A DNA stretch of 7,975 nt from an uncultured Gluconobacter sp. (GCA_937880175.1 CALFLO010000081.1:1-7975); one strand, 5' to 3'. Numbered from the stretch's first letter, positions 1 through 7,383 are shown. Notes: a model not told the origin generated them from the sequence alone. A program made the numbers and translations.

Positions 1-866
1 GGCTAGGGGCGACTGTGCTGCCAGCTCTCGTCGGAGCGGGATGCGGCAGAATTACGGTCGTGGATCATGATCGTGTGGATGAGAGCAATCTTCATCGACA
101 GACCCTGTTCCGCATGGAGGATATCGGGAAGATGAAGGTCTCCTGCGTGGTTGACCGTTTGTCCGGCTTAAATCCGGATTGCCGGATCGTCCCCGTCGCC
201 CAGCGTCTGGAACCCGCGTCAGCCCGGTGCCTGCTGCCGGGGATTTCTGTTGTGGTGGATGCGGCCGATAGTGTGGCTGTTACATACATGCTATCTGACC
301 TCTGTCTTGAGACAAGCATCCCGCTCGTCAGCGCTTCGGTGCTGGGCCAGACTGGCTATGCAGGTGGATTTTGCGGGGGAGCGGCCGGCTATCGCGCTAT
401 ATTTCCAGACATTCCTGCCCGTTTTCCGACCTGTTCAGACGCAGGTGTGTCCGGGCCTGTCGTAGCGGCTCTGGGAGCGATTCAGGCTCAGATGACGCTG
501 TCGATCCTGCTTGATTTACAGCCGTCCCCGCTGGGGCAGATGATCAGTCTGGATCTGGAGCACTGGCGCAGTTCGTCTTTCCGCTTTGATGACGCCCCTG
601 CGCCGGAAGAAGACGGTCCCTTTGTTCTCGGGCTTGAAGAGCTCACTGAATCGGATCGCGTGTTTGATCTCCGGGAGCAGGGCGAAAAGGGGCCGCCTTC
701 CGTGGCCTGGGCCATACGCGGGCCGCAGGAAAATCCGGAAATACCGGACGCTGGAGCGGGAAGAACCGTGTTCGTCTGTGCGAGCGGCCTGCGAGCCTGG
801 CGGGCCGCGAGGCGCTTTTCTGAACGGAATGGGGCCGTTTCCTATATTGCGACAACAGGGCAATGA
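1..866 (+). CDS. thiF: ThiF: sulfur-carrier ThiS adenylyltransferase with C-terminal rhodanese-like domain (5'-truncated)
   Basis: Activates the C-terminal glycine of the sulfur carrier ThiS by adenylation, so that sulfur can be loaded for thiazole synthesis; cytoplasmic. The reading frame is open from base 3 with a Gly-rich loop running off the left edge, so the real start lies upstream; the GTG at 15 is inside the nucleotide-binding fold. Counting from that codon: the Rossmann segment GAGCGRITVVDHD (7-19), SNLHRQ (24-29) with the family Asn and Arg, GKMK (38-41), and D85 in VVDAADS as the likely adenylation Asp. C140 (FPTCSDAGVSGP) aligns with the ThiF/MoeB cysteine region. The structural zinc cysteines of MoeB/ThiF are absent: the usual CxxC before FP reads GYRA, and no CxxC follows. 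The tail (about 213-283) resembles a rhodanese half-domain, with VFDLRE and VCASGLRA placing C255 at the active-loop position. MoeB is the alternative, but the downstream overlapping thiD favours ThiF. Confidence 0.85.
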   Translation, partial: LGATVLPALVGAGCGRITVVDHDRVDESNLHRQTLFRMEDIGKMKVSCVVDRLSGLNPDCRIVPVAQRLEPASARCLLPGISVVVDAADSVAVTYMLSDLCLETSIPLVSASVLGQTGYAGGFCGGAAGYRAIFPDIPARFPTCSDAGVSGPVVAALGAIQAQMTLSILLDLQPSPLGQMISLDLEHWRSSSFRFDDAPAPEEDGPFVLGLEELTESDRVFDLREQGEKGPPSVAWAIRGPQENPEIPDAGAGRTVFVCASGLRAWRAARRFSERNGAVSYIATTGQ

Positions 867-1615
867 AGCGTCCTGTCCTTCTGATCGGCGGGGTGGATTC
901 CAGCGGAGGGGCCGGCATTGCACGCGACCTTCTTGCCGTCCATGACGCCGGACAAACGGCCCGCATCGCCGTCACCGCAGTTACGGCCCAGACGGACCGC
1001 AGGGTTCGGGCTGTGGAACCTGTCTCTCCGGATGTGCTTGCAGCCCAGATCGAAACTGCGCTGGAAGACGGTATCGGCGCTATCAAGATTGGCGTTTTGT
1101 GCAATGCGGCTCTCATACGGGTTGTGGCTGCGCATCTTCCGGATGTGCCAATCGTGCTGGACCCCGTCCTGTGTTCCAGCTCCGGGCATCTCCTGCTGGA
1201 GCCGGAGGGTGTTCAGGCCCTCATTGAGCTGCTTCTGCCCCGTGCAACTGTTCTGACCCCAAACCTGCCAGAGCTGGCGGCATTGAAGTCGGCATTACAG
1301 ATGGATCAGGCCTCCGAACGTATTGATGTTGTGGAGGCTCTTCTGGGTCGTGGTTGCCACGGCGTCCTTCTGAAAGGCGGCCATGATCAGCATTCCGATG
1401 TAGCGACGGATGTTCTCTATCGGACGGGCTATCCCGTGATGTCTTTTTGTTCGCCGCGTTATCCCGTTGATCTCAGAGGAACAGGGTGTCAGCTGGCGAG
1501 CAGCATCGCTTCGGCACTGGCAGATGGTAAACGTCTGCCAGAGGCAGTCACCGCGGCCCGATGCAGCCTTGAGGACCGTTTCCGCAGGGCACAAGAGGGT
1601 CTTCTTTGCCTGTGA
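863..1615 (+). CDS. thiD: ThiD: hydroxymethylpyrimidine / phosphomethylpyrimidine kinase
   Basis: Phosphorylates 4-amino-5-hydroxymethyl-2-methylpyrimidine (HMP) to HMP-P and then HMP-PP, the pyrimidine half of thiamine; cytoplasmic, ribokinase-like fold. The 250-residue length suits a single-domain ThiD. Family landmarks: N-terminal GGVDSSGGAGIARD (9-22), VTAVTAQ (37-43), AIKIGVL (73-79), VLDPVLCSSSGHLLL (98-112), LTPNLPE (131-137), VLLKGGH (168-174), and the anion-hole/catalytic GTGC at 206-209. The ATG at 863 overlaps the thiF stop as ATGA, implying translational coupling; a short AGGG lies just upstream inside thiF. The small departures from the commonest ThiD text (SSGGAG, IARD for IQAD) are conservative. 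Upstream thiamine genes such as thiC/thiO/thiS/thiG and a TPP riboswitch would be expected left of the window, which is inference. No strong terminator follows on this strand. Confidence 0.92.
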   Translation: MKRPVLLIGGVDSSGGAGIARDLLAVHDAGQTARIAVTAVTAQTDRRVRAVEPVSPDVLAAQIETALEDGIGAIKIGVLCNAALIRVVAAHLPDVPIVLDPVLCSSSGHLLLEPEGVQALIELLLPRATVLTPNLPELAALKSALQMDQASERIDVVEALLGRGCHGVLLKGGHDQHSDVATDVLYRTGYPVMSFCSPRYPVDLRGTGCQLASSIASALADGKRLPEAVTAARCSLEDRFRRAQEGLLCL

Positions 1616-1813
1616 GCGAAATGCGATTCCGTACTTCCCGATAGTCGTGCATCACCATGTGCGCTGCCTGCCTTTCCACCAGTCTTTTACGGGTGTGTGG
1701 TTTACCCAGACAATCAGGGGACTCAGAGCTGGCCCCGAAAGTTAGGGAGGACAGGCTTCTCTACTCCGCGCGAAGAGCAGCAAAAAGGAACACCCAACCA
1801 GAAATTTCCTCCG
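1616..1813. other. Convergent intergenic gap between thiD and the propeller gene
   Basis: About 200 bases between two convergent stop codons. Short open frames cross it on the plus strand, but none has a recognisable protein or ribosome site. Small inverted pairs exist (GGGT/ACCC near 1690-1706; GGGG/CCCC near 1717-1736), but none has a strong stem plus U-tract for thiD. The best candidate stop signal is on the minus strand, next to the propeller stop codon, and is listed separately. Confidence 0.5.
1782..1810 (-). terminator. Weak candidate intrinsic terminator of the dehydrogenase operon
   Basis: Read on the minus strand, just past the propeller stop codon, AGGAA (1810-1806) can pair with TTCCT (1790-1786), followed directly by further T residues to 1782. 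The stem is only 5 bp with a 15-nt loop, so it is a poor terminator by itself. It is reported because it is the only stem plus T-tract found at the 3' end of the operon. Confidence 0.25.
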
Positions 1814-2959
1814 TTACGGTGAACTTTTTTCGAGGTCGGCGCCTCCGCCTGGCAGCGCGGTTTCACCCACTTTGCGAAGTTGGGTGCCATTCCACGACAG
1901 GGTCAACAGACTGCGATCCATGACGCCCTGAACGAGAATGTCATGACCATCCGGGGAAAAGGTCAGTCCCTGGGGCCATAACGTCCCCGGCGCGTGTGCC
2001 AGCGGGGCCAGATGACCATCATGGAATGAAAGCACAGTGACGATGCCCCGATCATGGTAGCGCGGAGAAGACGGGGAGAGCGCTGAACCGTTCTGTGAGA
2101 CGACCGCGACATACTGACCGTCTGGAGAGATATCGAGCCCCTCCGGGGCATTGGGAACGGGAGTTCTCTGGACTTCCCGGACTGGATCGGCACTGACGTC
2201 CAGAACCGCAAGAGCCCCCGGCAAACCTTCACCATGGCCCAGCAGCCCCATGACGGCATAGTGCCCGTCTTTGCTCAGCTGGATATTCCAGGGTCCCGGT
2301 TTGATGGCGAGAGGATGAGGATCGACGGAGATCTGATCGCCATTGATATGGAGGGTGTAGACCCGGTCAGCCTGCCAGAGGCTTACGAGGGCGCGCTTTC
2401 CGTCCGGAAGAATGGCGAGACCGCCCGGAAAACCGGAGACGGGCAGGGAGATAACGCGCCGGTTGCCGAGGGTCATCCCGTCAAACGTGAACCATGTCAG
2501 GACCCCCGACTTGCCATTGGCGACGAGAAGATGATGTCCATCCGGCGTAAAACGCAGGGTGGTCGCACCCGGTGCGGATGCTATGCGCTGCGCGATTTTT
2601 GGTTCCGGCCCGGCAATGTCGATGACGGTGATCTGGTCATCAGGAACGATTTTCCCGGTCTGCGGGTCAGGTCTGGATGCGGCCGACACGACAAGTGTCT
2701 TACCGTCCGGGCTGAAGGTCACAGCGGTTGGCGGCCCGATGACGCTGGTTGGAACATCAATACTGGTGCGGACTTTCCACGCCCCGTCGGATCTTTTTTC
2801 AAGAAACGAAAGGGAATCCGATCCGAGCGGATGAGGCAGGACCTGTACCCCGTTCTGAAGAATGGAATGTGCATCATTGGCCGATACCACTGTCTGGGCA
2901 TGGGCGGAGGGAGCGAACGCAAGAAGTGCGGCACAGGATAGCAGGCACAGTCTCTGCAT
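1814..2959 (-). CDS. Secreted YncE/lactonase-like beta-propeller protein
   Basis: 381 residues. A clear Sec signal peptide (1-21) has a hydrophobic core and ends SAHA|QT, so the mature protein should be periplasmic. The rest is a series of beta-propeller blades with the recurring turn (F/I/L)xPDGxxLLV: FSPDGKTLVVSA, FTPDGHHLLVAN, ILPDGKRALVSL, LSKDGHYAVMG, ISPDGQYVAVVS and FSPDGHDILVQG. This fits the seven-bladed YncE / lactonase (PF10282-like) superfamily. It is the last gene of the dehydrogenase operon, 43 bp after the cytochrome gene. The ATG at 2959 has a good Shine-Dalgarno AGGAG nine bases upstream. Placement suggests a role in lactone handling (for example periplasmic gluconolactone hydrolysis) or assembly of the oxidase. 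That role is inference: no lactonase catalytic residues can be assigned with certainty, and non-enzymatic YncE-type binding is equally possible. Confidence 0.8.
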   Translation of the reverse strand: MQRLCLLSCAALLAFAPSAHAQTVVSANDAHSILQNGVQVLPHPLGSDSLSFLEKRSDGAWKVRTSIDVPTSVIGPPTAVTFSPDGKTLVVSAASRPDPQTGKIVPDDQITVIDIAGPEPKIAQRIASAPGATTLRFTPDGHHLLVANGKSGVLTWFTFDGMTLGNRRVISLPVSGFPGGLAILPDGKRALVSLWQADRVYTLHINGDQISVDPHPLAIKPGPWNIQLSKDGHYAVMGLLGHGEGLPGALAVLDVSADPVREVQRTPVPNAPEGLDISPDGQYVAVVSQNGSALSPSSPRYHDRGIVTVLSFHDGHLAPLAHAPGTLWPQGLTFSPDGHDILVQGVMDRSLLTLSWNGTQLRKVGETALPGGGADLEKSSP

Positions 2960-2993
2960 CTCTGGGGTCTCCTGGAGACGTTAGACGAAAGGA

Positions 2994-3014
2994 GCGAAAG
3001 CCTCAGGCCTTCGC
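2994..3014 (-). promoter_or_regulatory. Stop-codon hairpin between cytochrome and propeller genes
   Basis: On the minus-strand RNA, GCGAAGGCC (3014-3006) pairs with GGCUUUCGC (3002-2994) over nine pairs including one G-U. The three loop bases are exactly the UGA stop codon of the cytochrome gene (3005-3003). No long U-tract follows, so it is not a standard terminator. It could act as an RNA-stability or attenuation element limiting expression of the downstream propeller gene. The structure is read directly; its function is inferred. Confidence 0.45.
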
Positions 3015-4433
3015 TTTTCGGGAAAGTCGGATGAAGAAAAGGATGGCCAGGGCGAAAATCAGGGCTGCCCCGATCATTGCGGGCACTGTGTAGGCGCCAA
3101 GCTGCGCAATAAGGGGCTTGGGTCCACCGGAACGGATCAGCTTCACGTCGTCCGGAGTGACTTTGACATTCGGGTTGCCAAAATGCTGCTCGACGTAATT
3201 GCTGATATCCGCAATGTCCTGATCGGAGAGCGTGTCAACGTAAGAGCCTTCCCCAAACCCGGGCATGTAGGTCGTATGGCCGTTGACCTCGCGCCGGACC
3301 CCCATGAGGATCGTGGTGATCAGGTTATCGGCGATGGGTGCCCCCACGGCGGTATTATGGAAAAGCTGTGGGTAGTAGCCGTCCGGGCTGCCCTGACCGG
3401 TCGGCCGATGGCAGGCCGCGCATTCTCCCGAGAAGAGATACTCGCCACGACTGATCCGATTGGTGGGCAAAGCGCGGTAAACGGCTTCACGATCGGAAGT
3501 TTCCCCATAACTGTCGCGGGCAGCTTTGTCCTTGCTGTCCGAAATGGCCGGGACCTGCTTGATATAAGCAACCATGGCACGGATATCAGCGTCATCCAGA
3601 TACTGGAAGCTGTGCTCAATGGCTTCTGCCATGGGGCCACCCGCCTGCGCCTTGCCGGGAACATCTCCGGTCTTGAGGTAGCGGAACAGGTCCTCGTTGC
3701 TCCAGCCACCAATACCGCTGACAGGATCAGAAGTCACATTCGGCGCATACCACGACGACAGTGACGCACCGGCCAGAGGGCTGCTTCCCTTTTCCGCCAT
3801 CATGGCGTTTCGGGGGGTGTGGCACGTGTCGCAATGGGCCAGCGCATAGGACAGGTACTGCCCGCGATTGACCTCAACAGATTTGGAAGGGTCTGGCTTG
3901 AAACGCGTATCGTCAAGGAACAGGGCATTCCAGATCGCCATGGAAGCCCGGATATTATAGGGAAACGGCAGAGCGGTTTTCTGTGGGCTGCTCTCGACAG
4001 GCTTCACCGAGGACATGAAGTAGACATACAGGGCGTGGATGTCGTCGTCTGTCAGCTTGGTATAGGACGTGTAAGGCATCGCCGGATAAAGATGCGCCCC
4101 GTCCCGTCGGACGCCTTCACGGAGCGCGTGTGCAAATTCTTTTTCGGTGTAATTGCCGATCCCGTAGTTTTTTGACGGCGTGATATTGGTCGAATAGATC
4201 GATCCAAGTGGAGACGCGATGCCGTATCCGCCGGCAAATGCTTTTCCGCCGTCGGGAGCGGTGTGGCAGGCTGCGCAGTCGGCAGCGATGGCGAGATAGT
4301 GTCCGCGCTGGGCGACGGCCTCATTTGAGCTGGCGTCCTGAGCATGAACGACTGTGCTGGCGCCGAGATCAAGTGCCGCGGCAAGAGCAAGACAGCCGAA
4401 AATCCTCAGGCTTTTATCGGACTTCTGTTTCAT
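3003..4433 (-). CDS. Membrane-anchored triheme cytochrome c subunit of sugar/gluconate-type dehydrogenase
   Basis: 476 residues. It transfers electrons from the FAD large subunit to the ubiquinone pool at the periplasmic face of the inner membrane. Signal peptide 1-31 (VVHAQ). There are three c-type heme sites: CAACH (53-57), CDTCH (201-205) and CAACH (338-342). Candidate axial methionines are M119 (YPAMPYTSY), M268 (GGPMAE) and M390 (YMPGFG). A hydrophobic helix at about 446-468 followed by a basic end (RLSRKAKA) anchors the C-terminus. Three hemes, the C-terminal anchor and the length match cytochrome subunits of gluconate 2-, 2-ketogluconate, sorbitol and fructose dehydrogenases, and AdhB-type subunits of alcohol dehydrogenase. 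The start ATG overlaps the large-subunit stop (ATGA), which gives coupled translation. The adjacent GMC subunit excludes the alcohol dehydrogenase assignment. The substrate is not decided by this subunit. Confidence 0.92.
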   Translation of the reverse strand: MKQKSDKSLRIFGCLALAAALDLGASTVVHAQDASSNEAVAQRGHYLAIAADCAACHTAPDGGKAFAGGYGIASPLGSIYSTNITPSKNYGIGNYTEKEFAHALREGVRRDGAHLYPAMPYTSYTKLTDDDIHALYVYFMSSVKPVESSPQKTALPFPYNIRASMAIWNALFLDDTRFKPDPSKSVEVNRGQYLSYALAHCDTCHTPRNAMMAEKGSSPLAGASLSSWYAPNVTSDPVSGIGGWSNEDLFRYLKTGDVPGKAQAGGPMAEAIEHSFQYLDDADIRAMVAYIKQVPAISDSKDKAARDSYGETSDREAVYRALPTNRISRGEYLFSGECAACHRPTGQGSPDGYYPQLFHNTAVGAPIADNLITTILMGVRREVNGHTTYMPGFGEGSYVDTLSDQDIADISNYVEQHFGNPNVKVTPDDVKLIRSGGPKPLIAQLGAYTVPAMIGAALIFALAILFFIRLSRKAKA

Positions 4434-6088
4434 GCCTGCCCCCGTGCGAAAGCGGCCTTGATGGAGTCAGCAGCTTTCAGACCGAGTGCTGCCATGCTCA
4501 GCGTGGTGTTGACGACACTGGCAGACGGCATCGCTCCGCCGCCGGGGATCCACAGATTGGGATGGTCATGAGCGCGGCAATCGCCGTCGACGACCGAATC
4601 CCTGCTGTCGCGGCCCATGATCGTTCCGCCCATGATGTGGTTGTTGGCGTTATAATCTGTCGTGATGCGAAGCTCGGTTCCTCCAAGCAGGCCAGCGATT
4701 TCCTTGACCTGGGTGGTGACGGCATTCAGCCCTTTGCGGACATAGTCGCCAACATCATAGTGGATGTCGGGGCAGGCCAGTCCCAGGGGATCCTTGCGGG
4801 TTTTGCTGAGTGTCAGGCGGTTTTCCGGGTCGGGAAGGGGTTCAAGGCTGATGGAGAGATCCACCCCGCATGCGGCACGCCGACGAATTTCGTCATCAAG
4901 CTCCTTGCCAACCAGACCGAGCTTGAGGGCCTGTTCCGTGGCAGGAGCGACGCGGCTGATATTGTTGAGGATCATCTTGTTGGCGGAGTAATCCCGGCGG
5001 AAATCGCCATCCCGGGGGCCGACGATACAACTGCTCTGCGCCGGGCCGCGTCCGAACCAGAGAGGTTCGTTGGCCAGAAAGGACGCATGAACGCCCGAGT
5101 GGTCCATCATGTTGCGGCCCACCTGGTCAGAGGAATTGGCGATGCCGTTCGGATTGCGCGCGTTCGCCGCCAGCAGGAGCAGGCGAGGGTTTTCGATACC
5201 ATTGCACGCGAGGACGAATGTCTTTCCGGTCGCCTTGTGGGACTGCCGATGGGCATCATACCAGTGTACGGCTGTTACACGGTTATTTTCGTCCGTATCA
5301 ATCCGGTAGACGACCGCTTCCGCAATGGTGACAGCGCCTTTGGACTCAGCTTTTTCAATATGCTGGATGCCGTTATACATCGCGCCGATTGGGCAGATGG
5401 GCTGACAGTTGTTATTGCCGCAACAGGCCGGGCGCTCGCCATAAGGCTCGATACTCCGCCCCTGTGGAATGGGAACGAGATGAAAACCGTGGGGATTCAC
5501 GATTTCCGCGACCCGACGGTCTCCATAGCCGAACGGGATCATGTCCCGGGGGTAGGGGCGGCTCCGTTCCGGGGGAGACTGAAGTGCTTTATCATGAGGG
5601 CCTGAAACCCCCATTTCTTCTTCCGCGCGGCAGTAAAACGGTTCCAGCTCATCATATGAGATGGCCCAGTCGCGACCGACACCATAGCGTGACTTCATCT
5701 CGAAATCGGAAGGAAGATGCCGCCAGCATGACGCTGCCCAGTGCCATGTCGTGCCACCTACGGTACGAAGATAGCCCTGCTTGAATGCAGAGCCATTGGG
5801 TCCCGACAGGCCCACATAGTCGTTGGGGGGGAAATATAAGGGGGCCTGAGCCATGGGGGACTGCGGATAAAGGCCCTGAAAATCTGAATGAAGCCGGTTA
5901 TGGAACGGCATATTGCGCCAGTTTTCCACATATTCTGCGCGCTTGAGGCGCAACCCTGCTTCCAGAATCAGGACGGAATGACCAGCGGCAGCAAGCTCGT
6001 TTGCCACCATGCCGCCCACCACCCCGGATCCGACGACAATAACGTCCGCCGATACGTCTCCAGTAGATGAAAAAACCGGTTTGGCCAT
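4430..6088 (-). CDS. FAD-dependent GMC-family dehydrogenase large subunit (fructose/sorbitol/gluconate 2-dehydrogenase type)
   Basis: 552 residues; catalytic subunit oxidising a sugar, polyol or sugar acid in the periplasm. The FAD-binding Rossmann motif GSGVVGG is at 20-26, and GGTTWHWAASCWR (111-123) contacts flavin. C222, C223 and C228 in CCGNNNC match the cysteines that hold a [3Fe-4S] cluster in the related FAD-glucose and fructose dehydrogenases, followed by PICPIGAMYN. The GMC catalytic pair is H484 (ANNHIMGGTIMG) and N527 (SVVNTTLS). There is no signal peptide: the family relies on the Tat-exported small subunit encoded just upstream. The start at 6088 is chosen over an in-frame ATG at 6286 for three reasons: homology begins at MAKPVFSS, an AGGAG lies eight bases upstream, and the longer form would overlap the small-subunit gene by nearly 200 bases. 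From memory of the family the sequence is close to FdhL and SldL. In an acetic acid bacterium gluconate 2-dehydrogenase is equally plausible. Confidence 0.93.
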   Translation of the reverse strand: MAKPVFSSTGDVSADVIVVGSGVVGGMVANELAAAGHSVLILEAGLRLKRAEYVENWRNMPFHNRLHSDFQGLYPQSPMAQAPLYFPPNDYVGLSGPNGSAFKQGYLRTVGGTTWHWAASCWRHLPSDFEMKSRYGVGRDWAISYDELEPFYCRAEEEMGVSGPHDKALQSPPERSRPYPRDMIPFGYGDRRVAEIVNPHGFHLVPIPQGRSIEPYGERPACCGNNNCQPICPIGAMYNGIQHIEKAESKGAVTIAEAVVYRIDTDENNRVTAVHWYDAHRQSHKATGKTFVLACNGIENPRLLLLAANARNPNGIANSSDQVGRNMMDHSGVHASFLANEPLWFGRGPAQSSCIVGPRDGDFRRDYSANKMILNNISRVAPATEQALKLGLVGKELDDEIRRRAACGVDLSISLEPLPDPENRLTLSKTRKDPLGLACPDIHYDVGDYVRKGLNAVTTQVKEIAGLLGGTELRITTDYNANNHIMGGTIMGRDSRDSVVDGDCRAHDHPNLWIPGGGAMPSASVVNTTLSMAALGLKAADSIKAAFARGQA

Positions 6089-6090
6089 GG

Positions 6091-6759
6091 TTAATGCTCC
6101 TGACGGGGTTTGGGGACGTATGGGGGTGAAGCAGGCGCGATGGGCTTCAGGGGCGGCGACTGCGGAGGAATTTTGCTCTCTACGCCAGGAGGTGCAGGGG
6201 GCGGAGGCGTTGCCGGAAGGAGCGCATGGATGGGAATACCGAGAGCCGGGGGCGCCTCTGTCCACCAGCCTGGACGGCCATAGCAATAGGTTGGGACCGG
6301 CAGCCCGTCTTTGGTGGGCTGGTACATGAGGGCGTCGTAATAGGAGACCATGGGGGCGCCCATTTTGTCTTCGACGGAGCCGGTGTACCAGGCGGCGTTG
6401 AGCGCCAGAAATGCCTTCTTCAGATCACCTGCGCGATCGAGAATTTCATGGGGCTGGCCCCCATTCGCCGTAACCGAAGCCAGGGCCTGAATTGTGGTGG
6501 CATAGCCGGGGAAAGTTGCCTGCATCGCAGCGCAGAGGCGACTGCTGAGGATTGGGTCGAGATCCTGCCGGCCCGTGATTGCCCGCGAGATACCAAGGAA
6601 TGTGTCGTCAAGCGGGGTTGCAGCAAGAGCGCCAGCTTTTCCGAGGACGGAACTGCCAACGGCCACAGAGATACTGCCCATGATGGTGCCAAGCAGCAGG
6701 GAGCGACGCCCCAGAACGGACTTCTGGGAAAGGGCGGAAGGTGTGCTGGGTTTGATCAT
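6091..6759 (-). CDS. Tat-exported small subunit of the FAD-dependent dehydrogenase, with proline-rich tail
   Basis: 222 residues; the small (gamma) subunit that carries the FAD large subunit through the Tat pathway and stabilises it. The N-terminus has a twin-arginine motif LGRRSLLLG (R18-R19), a hydrophobic stretch to about 40, and a likely cleavage near ALA|ATP (46). The mature domain (about 50-170) has features recalled from fructose/sorbitol/gluconate dehydrogenase small subunits, namely NAAWYTG (121-127), the YYDALMYQPT block (140-149) and PTYCYGRPGWWTEAPP near its end. From about 182 to 219 the protein is unusually proline-rich (PATPPPPAPPG, IPPQSPP, ASPPYVPKP), beyond the point where I expect the family to end. 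A Shine-Dalgarno AGGAG lies seven bases before the ATG at 6759. It is separated from the HbpS-like gene by 43 bp and from the large subunit by 2 bp. The exact substrate class cannot be read from this subunit. Confidence 0.88.
   Translation of the reverse strand: MIKPSTPSALSQKSVLGRRSLLLGTIMGSISVAVGSSVLGKAGALAATPLDDTFLGISRAITGRQDLDPILSSRLCAAMQATFPGYATTIQALASVTANGGQPHEILDRAGDLKKAFLALNAAWYTGSVEDKMGAPMVSYYDALMYQPTKDGLPVPTYCYGRPGWWTEAPPALGIPIHALLPATPPPPAPPGVESKIPPQSPPLKPIAPASPPYVPKPRQEH
6097..6101 (-). promoter_or_regulatory. Ribosome binding site deciding the large-subunit start
   Basis: AGGAG on the minus strand, eight bases before the ATG at 6088 and lying inside the last codons of the small-subunit gene. 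The small-subunit TAA and the large-subunit ATG are two bases apart, so ribosomes can reinitiate directly. This is the main evidence for rejecting the upstream ATG at 6286. Confidence 0.75.
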
Positions 6760-6802
6760 GCCTCAACTCCTTTTCCGCTACGTTCCGCAACAGGGATCAT
6801 GA

Positions 6803-7315
6803 TCATCTCAGAGCTCCCACGGCAGCATTGGCGGCCTCGGCGTCCTGGGCATTGTTTCCCCCACTGACACCAATGCCCCCAACAAGCTGGGTATTGTGAA
6901 AAATGGGGACACCGCCCCCTGCCGGCATGGCATGGGGAAGGGCCAGAACGGCCATCTTCCCGCTGCTCAGTGCGGCTTCGAACGCTGCCGAGGGGCGTCT
7001 GTAAAAGACAGCGCTGACGGCCTTGCGTTGGGAGAGTTCGATACTGGCGAGCTGTGCTCCTGCCATACGTTCGACAAGCAGGGGCTGCCCTGACGCGTCA
7101 ACAACAGTCACAACAATGCTCGTCTGGTTCCCGGCAGCTTTCCTTTCGGCGGATTGTGCCAGAAGGCGCGCCTGAGAAAGGGAGAGCGTCGTAAGAGAAG
7201 TCTCCTGCGCTTGAACCATCTGCGGAATGGCTCCAGCACCAAGGATCACTGCGCAGCTGAGGTGTCGCAAAATCCCACGAATGTTCTTTGTGGACATATT
7301 CCTGAATAGCAGCAC
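6803..7315 (-). CDS. Secreted GlcG/HbpS-family (heme-binding-like) protein
   Basis: 170 residues if started at the GTG at 7315, which has AAGG about eight bases upstream. An in-frame ATG at 7297 would give a slightly shorter protein (starting MSTKN) but has a poorly spaced ribosome site; either is possible. A signal peptide ends VQA|QETS at about residue 36 (numbering from 7315), so the protein should be periplasmic. The mature part matches the GlcG/HbpS domain: LSLSQARLLAQSAERKA, IVVTVVDASGQPLLVERM, a basic SQRKAVSAV segment, and GGGVPIFHNTQLVGGIGVSGG near the end. Some members of this family bind heme; others are of unknown role beside oxidative catabolic genes. As first gene of the operon it may help heme or cofactor supply to the dehydrogenase or sense redox state. 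That role is inference. Confidence 0.85.
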   Translation of the reverse strand: MLLFRNMSTKNIRGILRHLSCAVILGAGAIPQMVQAQETSLTTLSLSQARLLAQSAERKAAGNQTSIVVTVVDASGQPLLVERMAGAQLASIELSQRKAVSAVFYRRPSAAFEAALSSGKMAVLALPHAMPAGGGVPIFHNTQLVGGIGVSGGNNAQDAEAANAAVGALR

Positions 7316-7383
7316 GTGGCGCGCCTTTCGGTCATATTTCGTAACGGCTAGACGGGATGTGCCACGAGAGCTGAGAGTCTACC

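Noticed and set aside
2234..2941. 235-residue plus-strand open frame opposite the propeller gene
   Set aside because: Antisense to a gene with a clear signal peptide and repeated blade motifs; no protein features of its own.
4193..4203. TAGATCGATCC inside the cytochrome gene as a third copy of the operator-like motif
   Set aside because: It matches only one side of the palindrome and lies in coding sequence, so it is most likely chance.
4208..5605. 465-residue plus-strand open frame opposite the large subunit and cytochrome
   Set aside because: Antisense shadow of two well-supported GC-rich genes; its translation shows no recognisable domain.
6089..6286. 66-codon N-terminal extension of the large subunit from an in-frame ATG at 6286
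   Set aside because: The extra residues look like shadow translation of the proline-rich tail, would overlap the small-subunit gene, and the ATG at 6088 has a well-spaced AGGAG and the family-typical start.
6795..6804. GATCATGATC palindrome over the end of the HbpS-like gene
   Set aside because: Short, made of overlapping GATCAT repeats and partly coding; no sign of a regulatory role.
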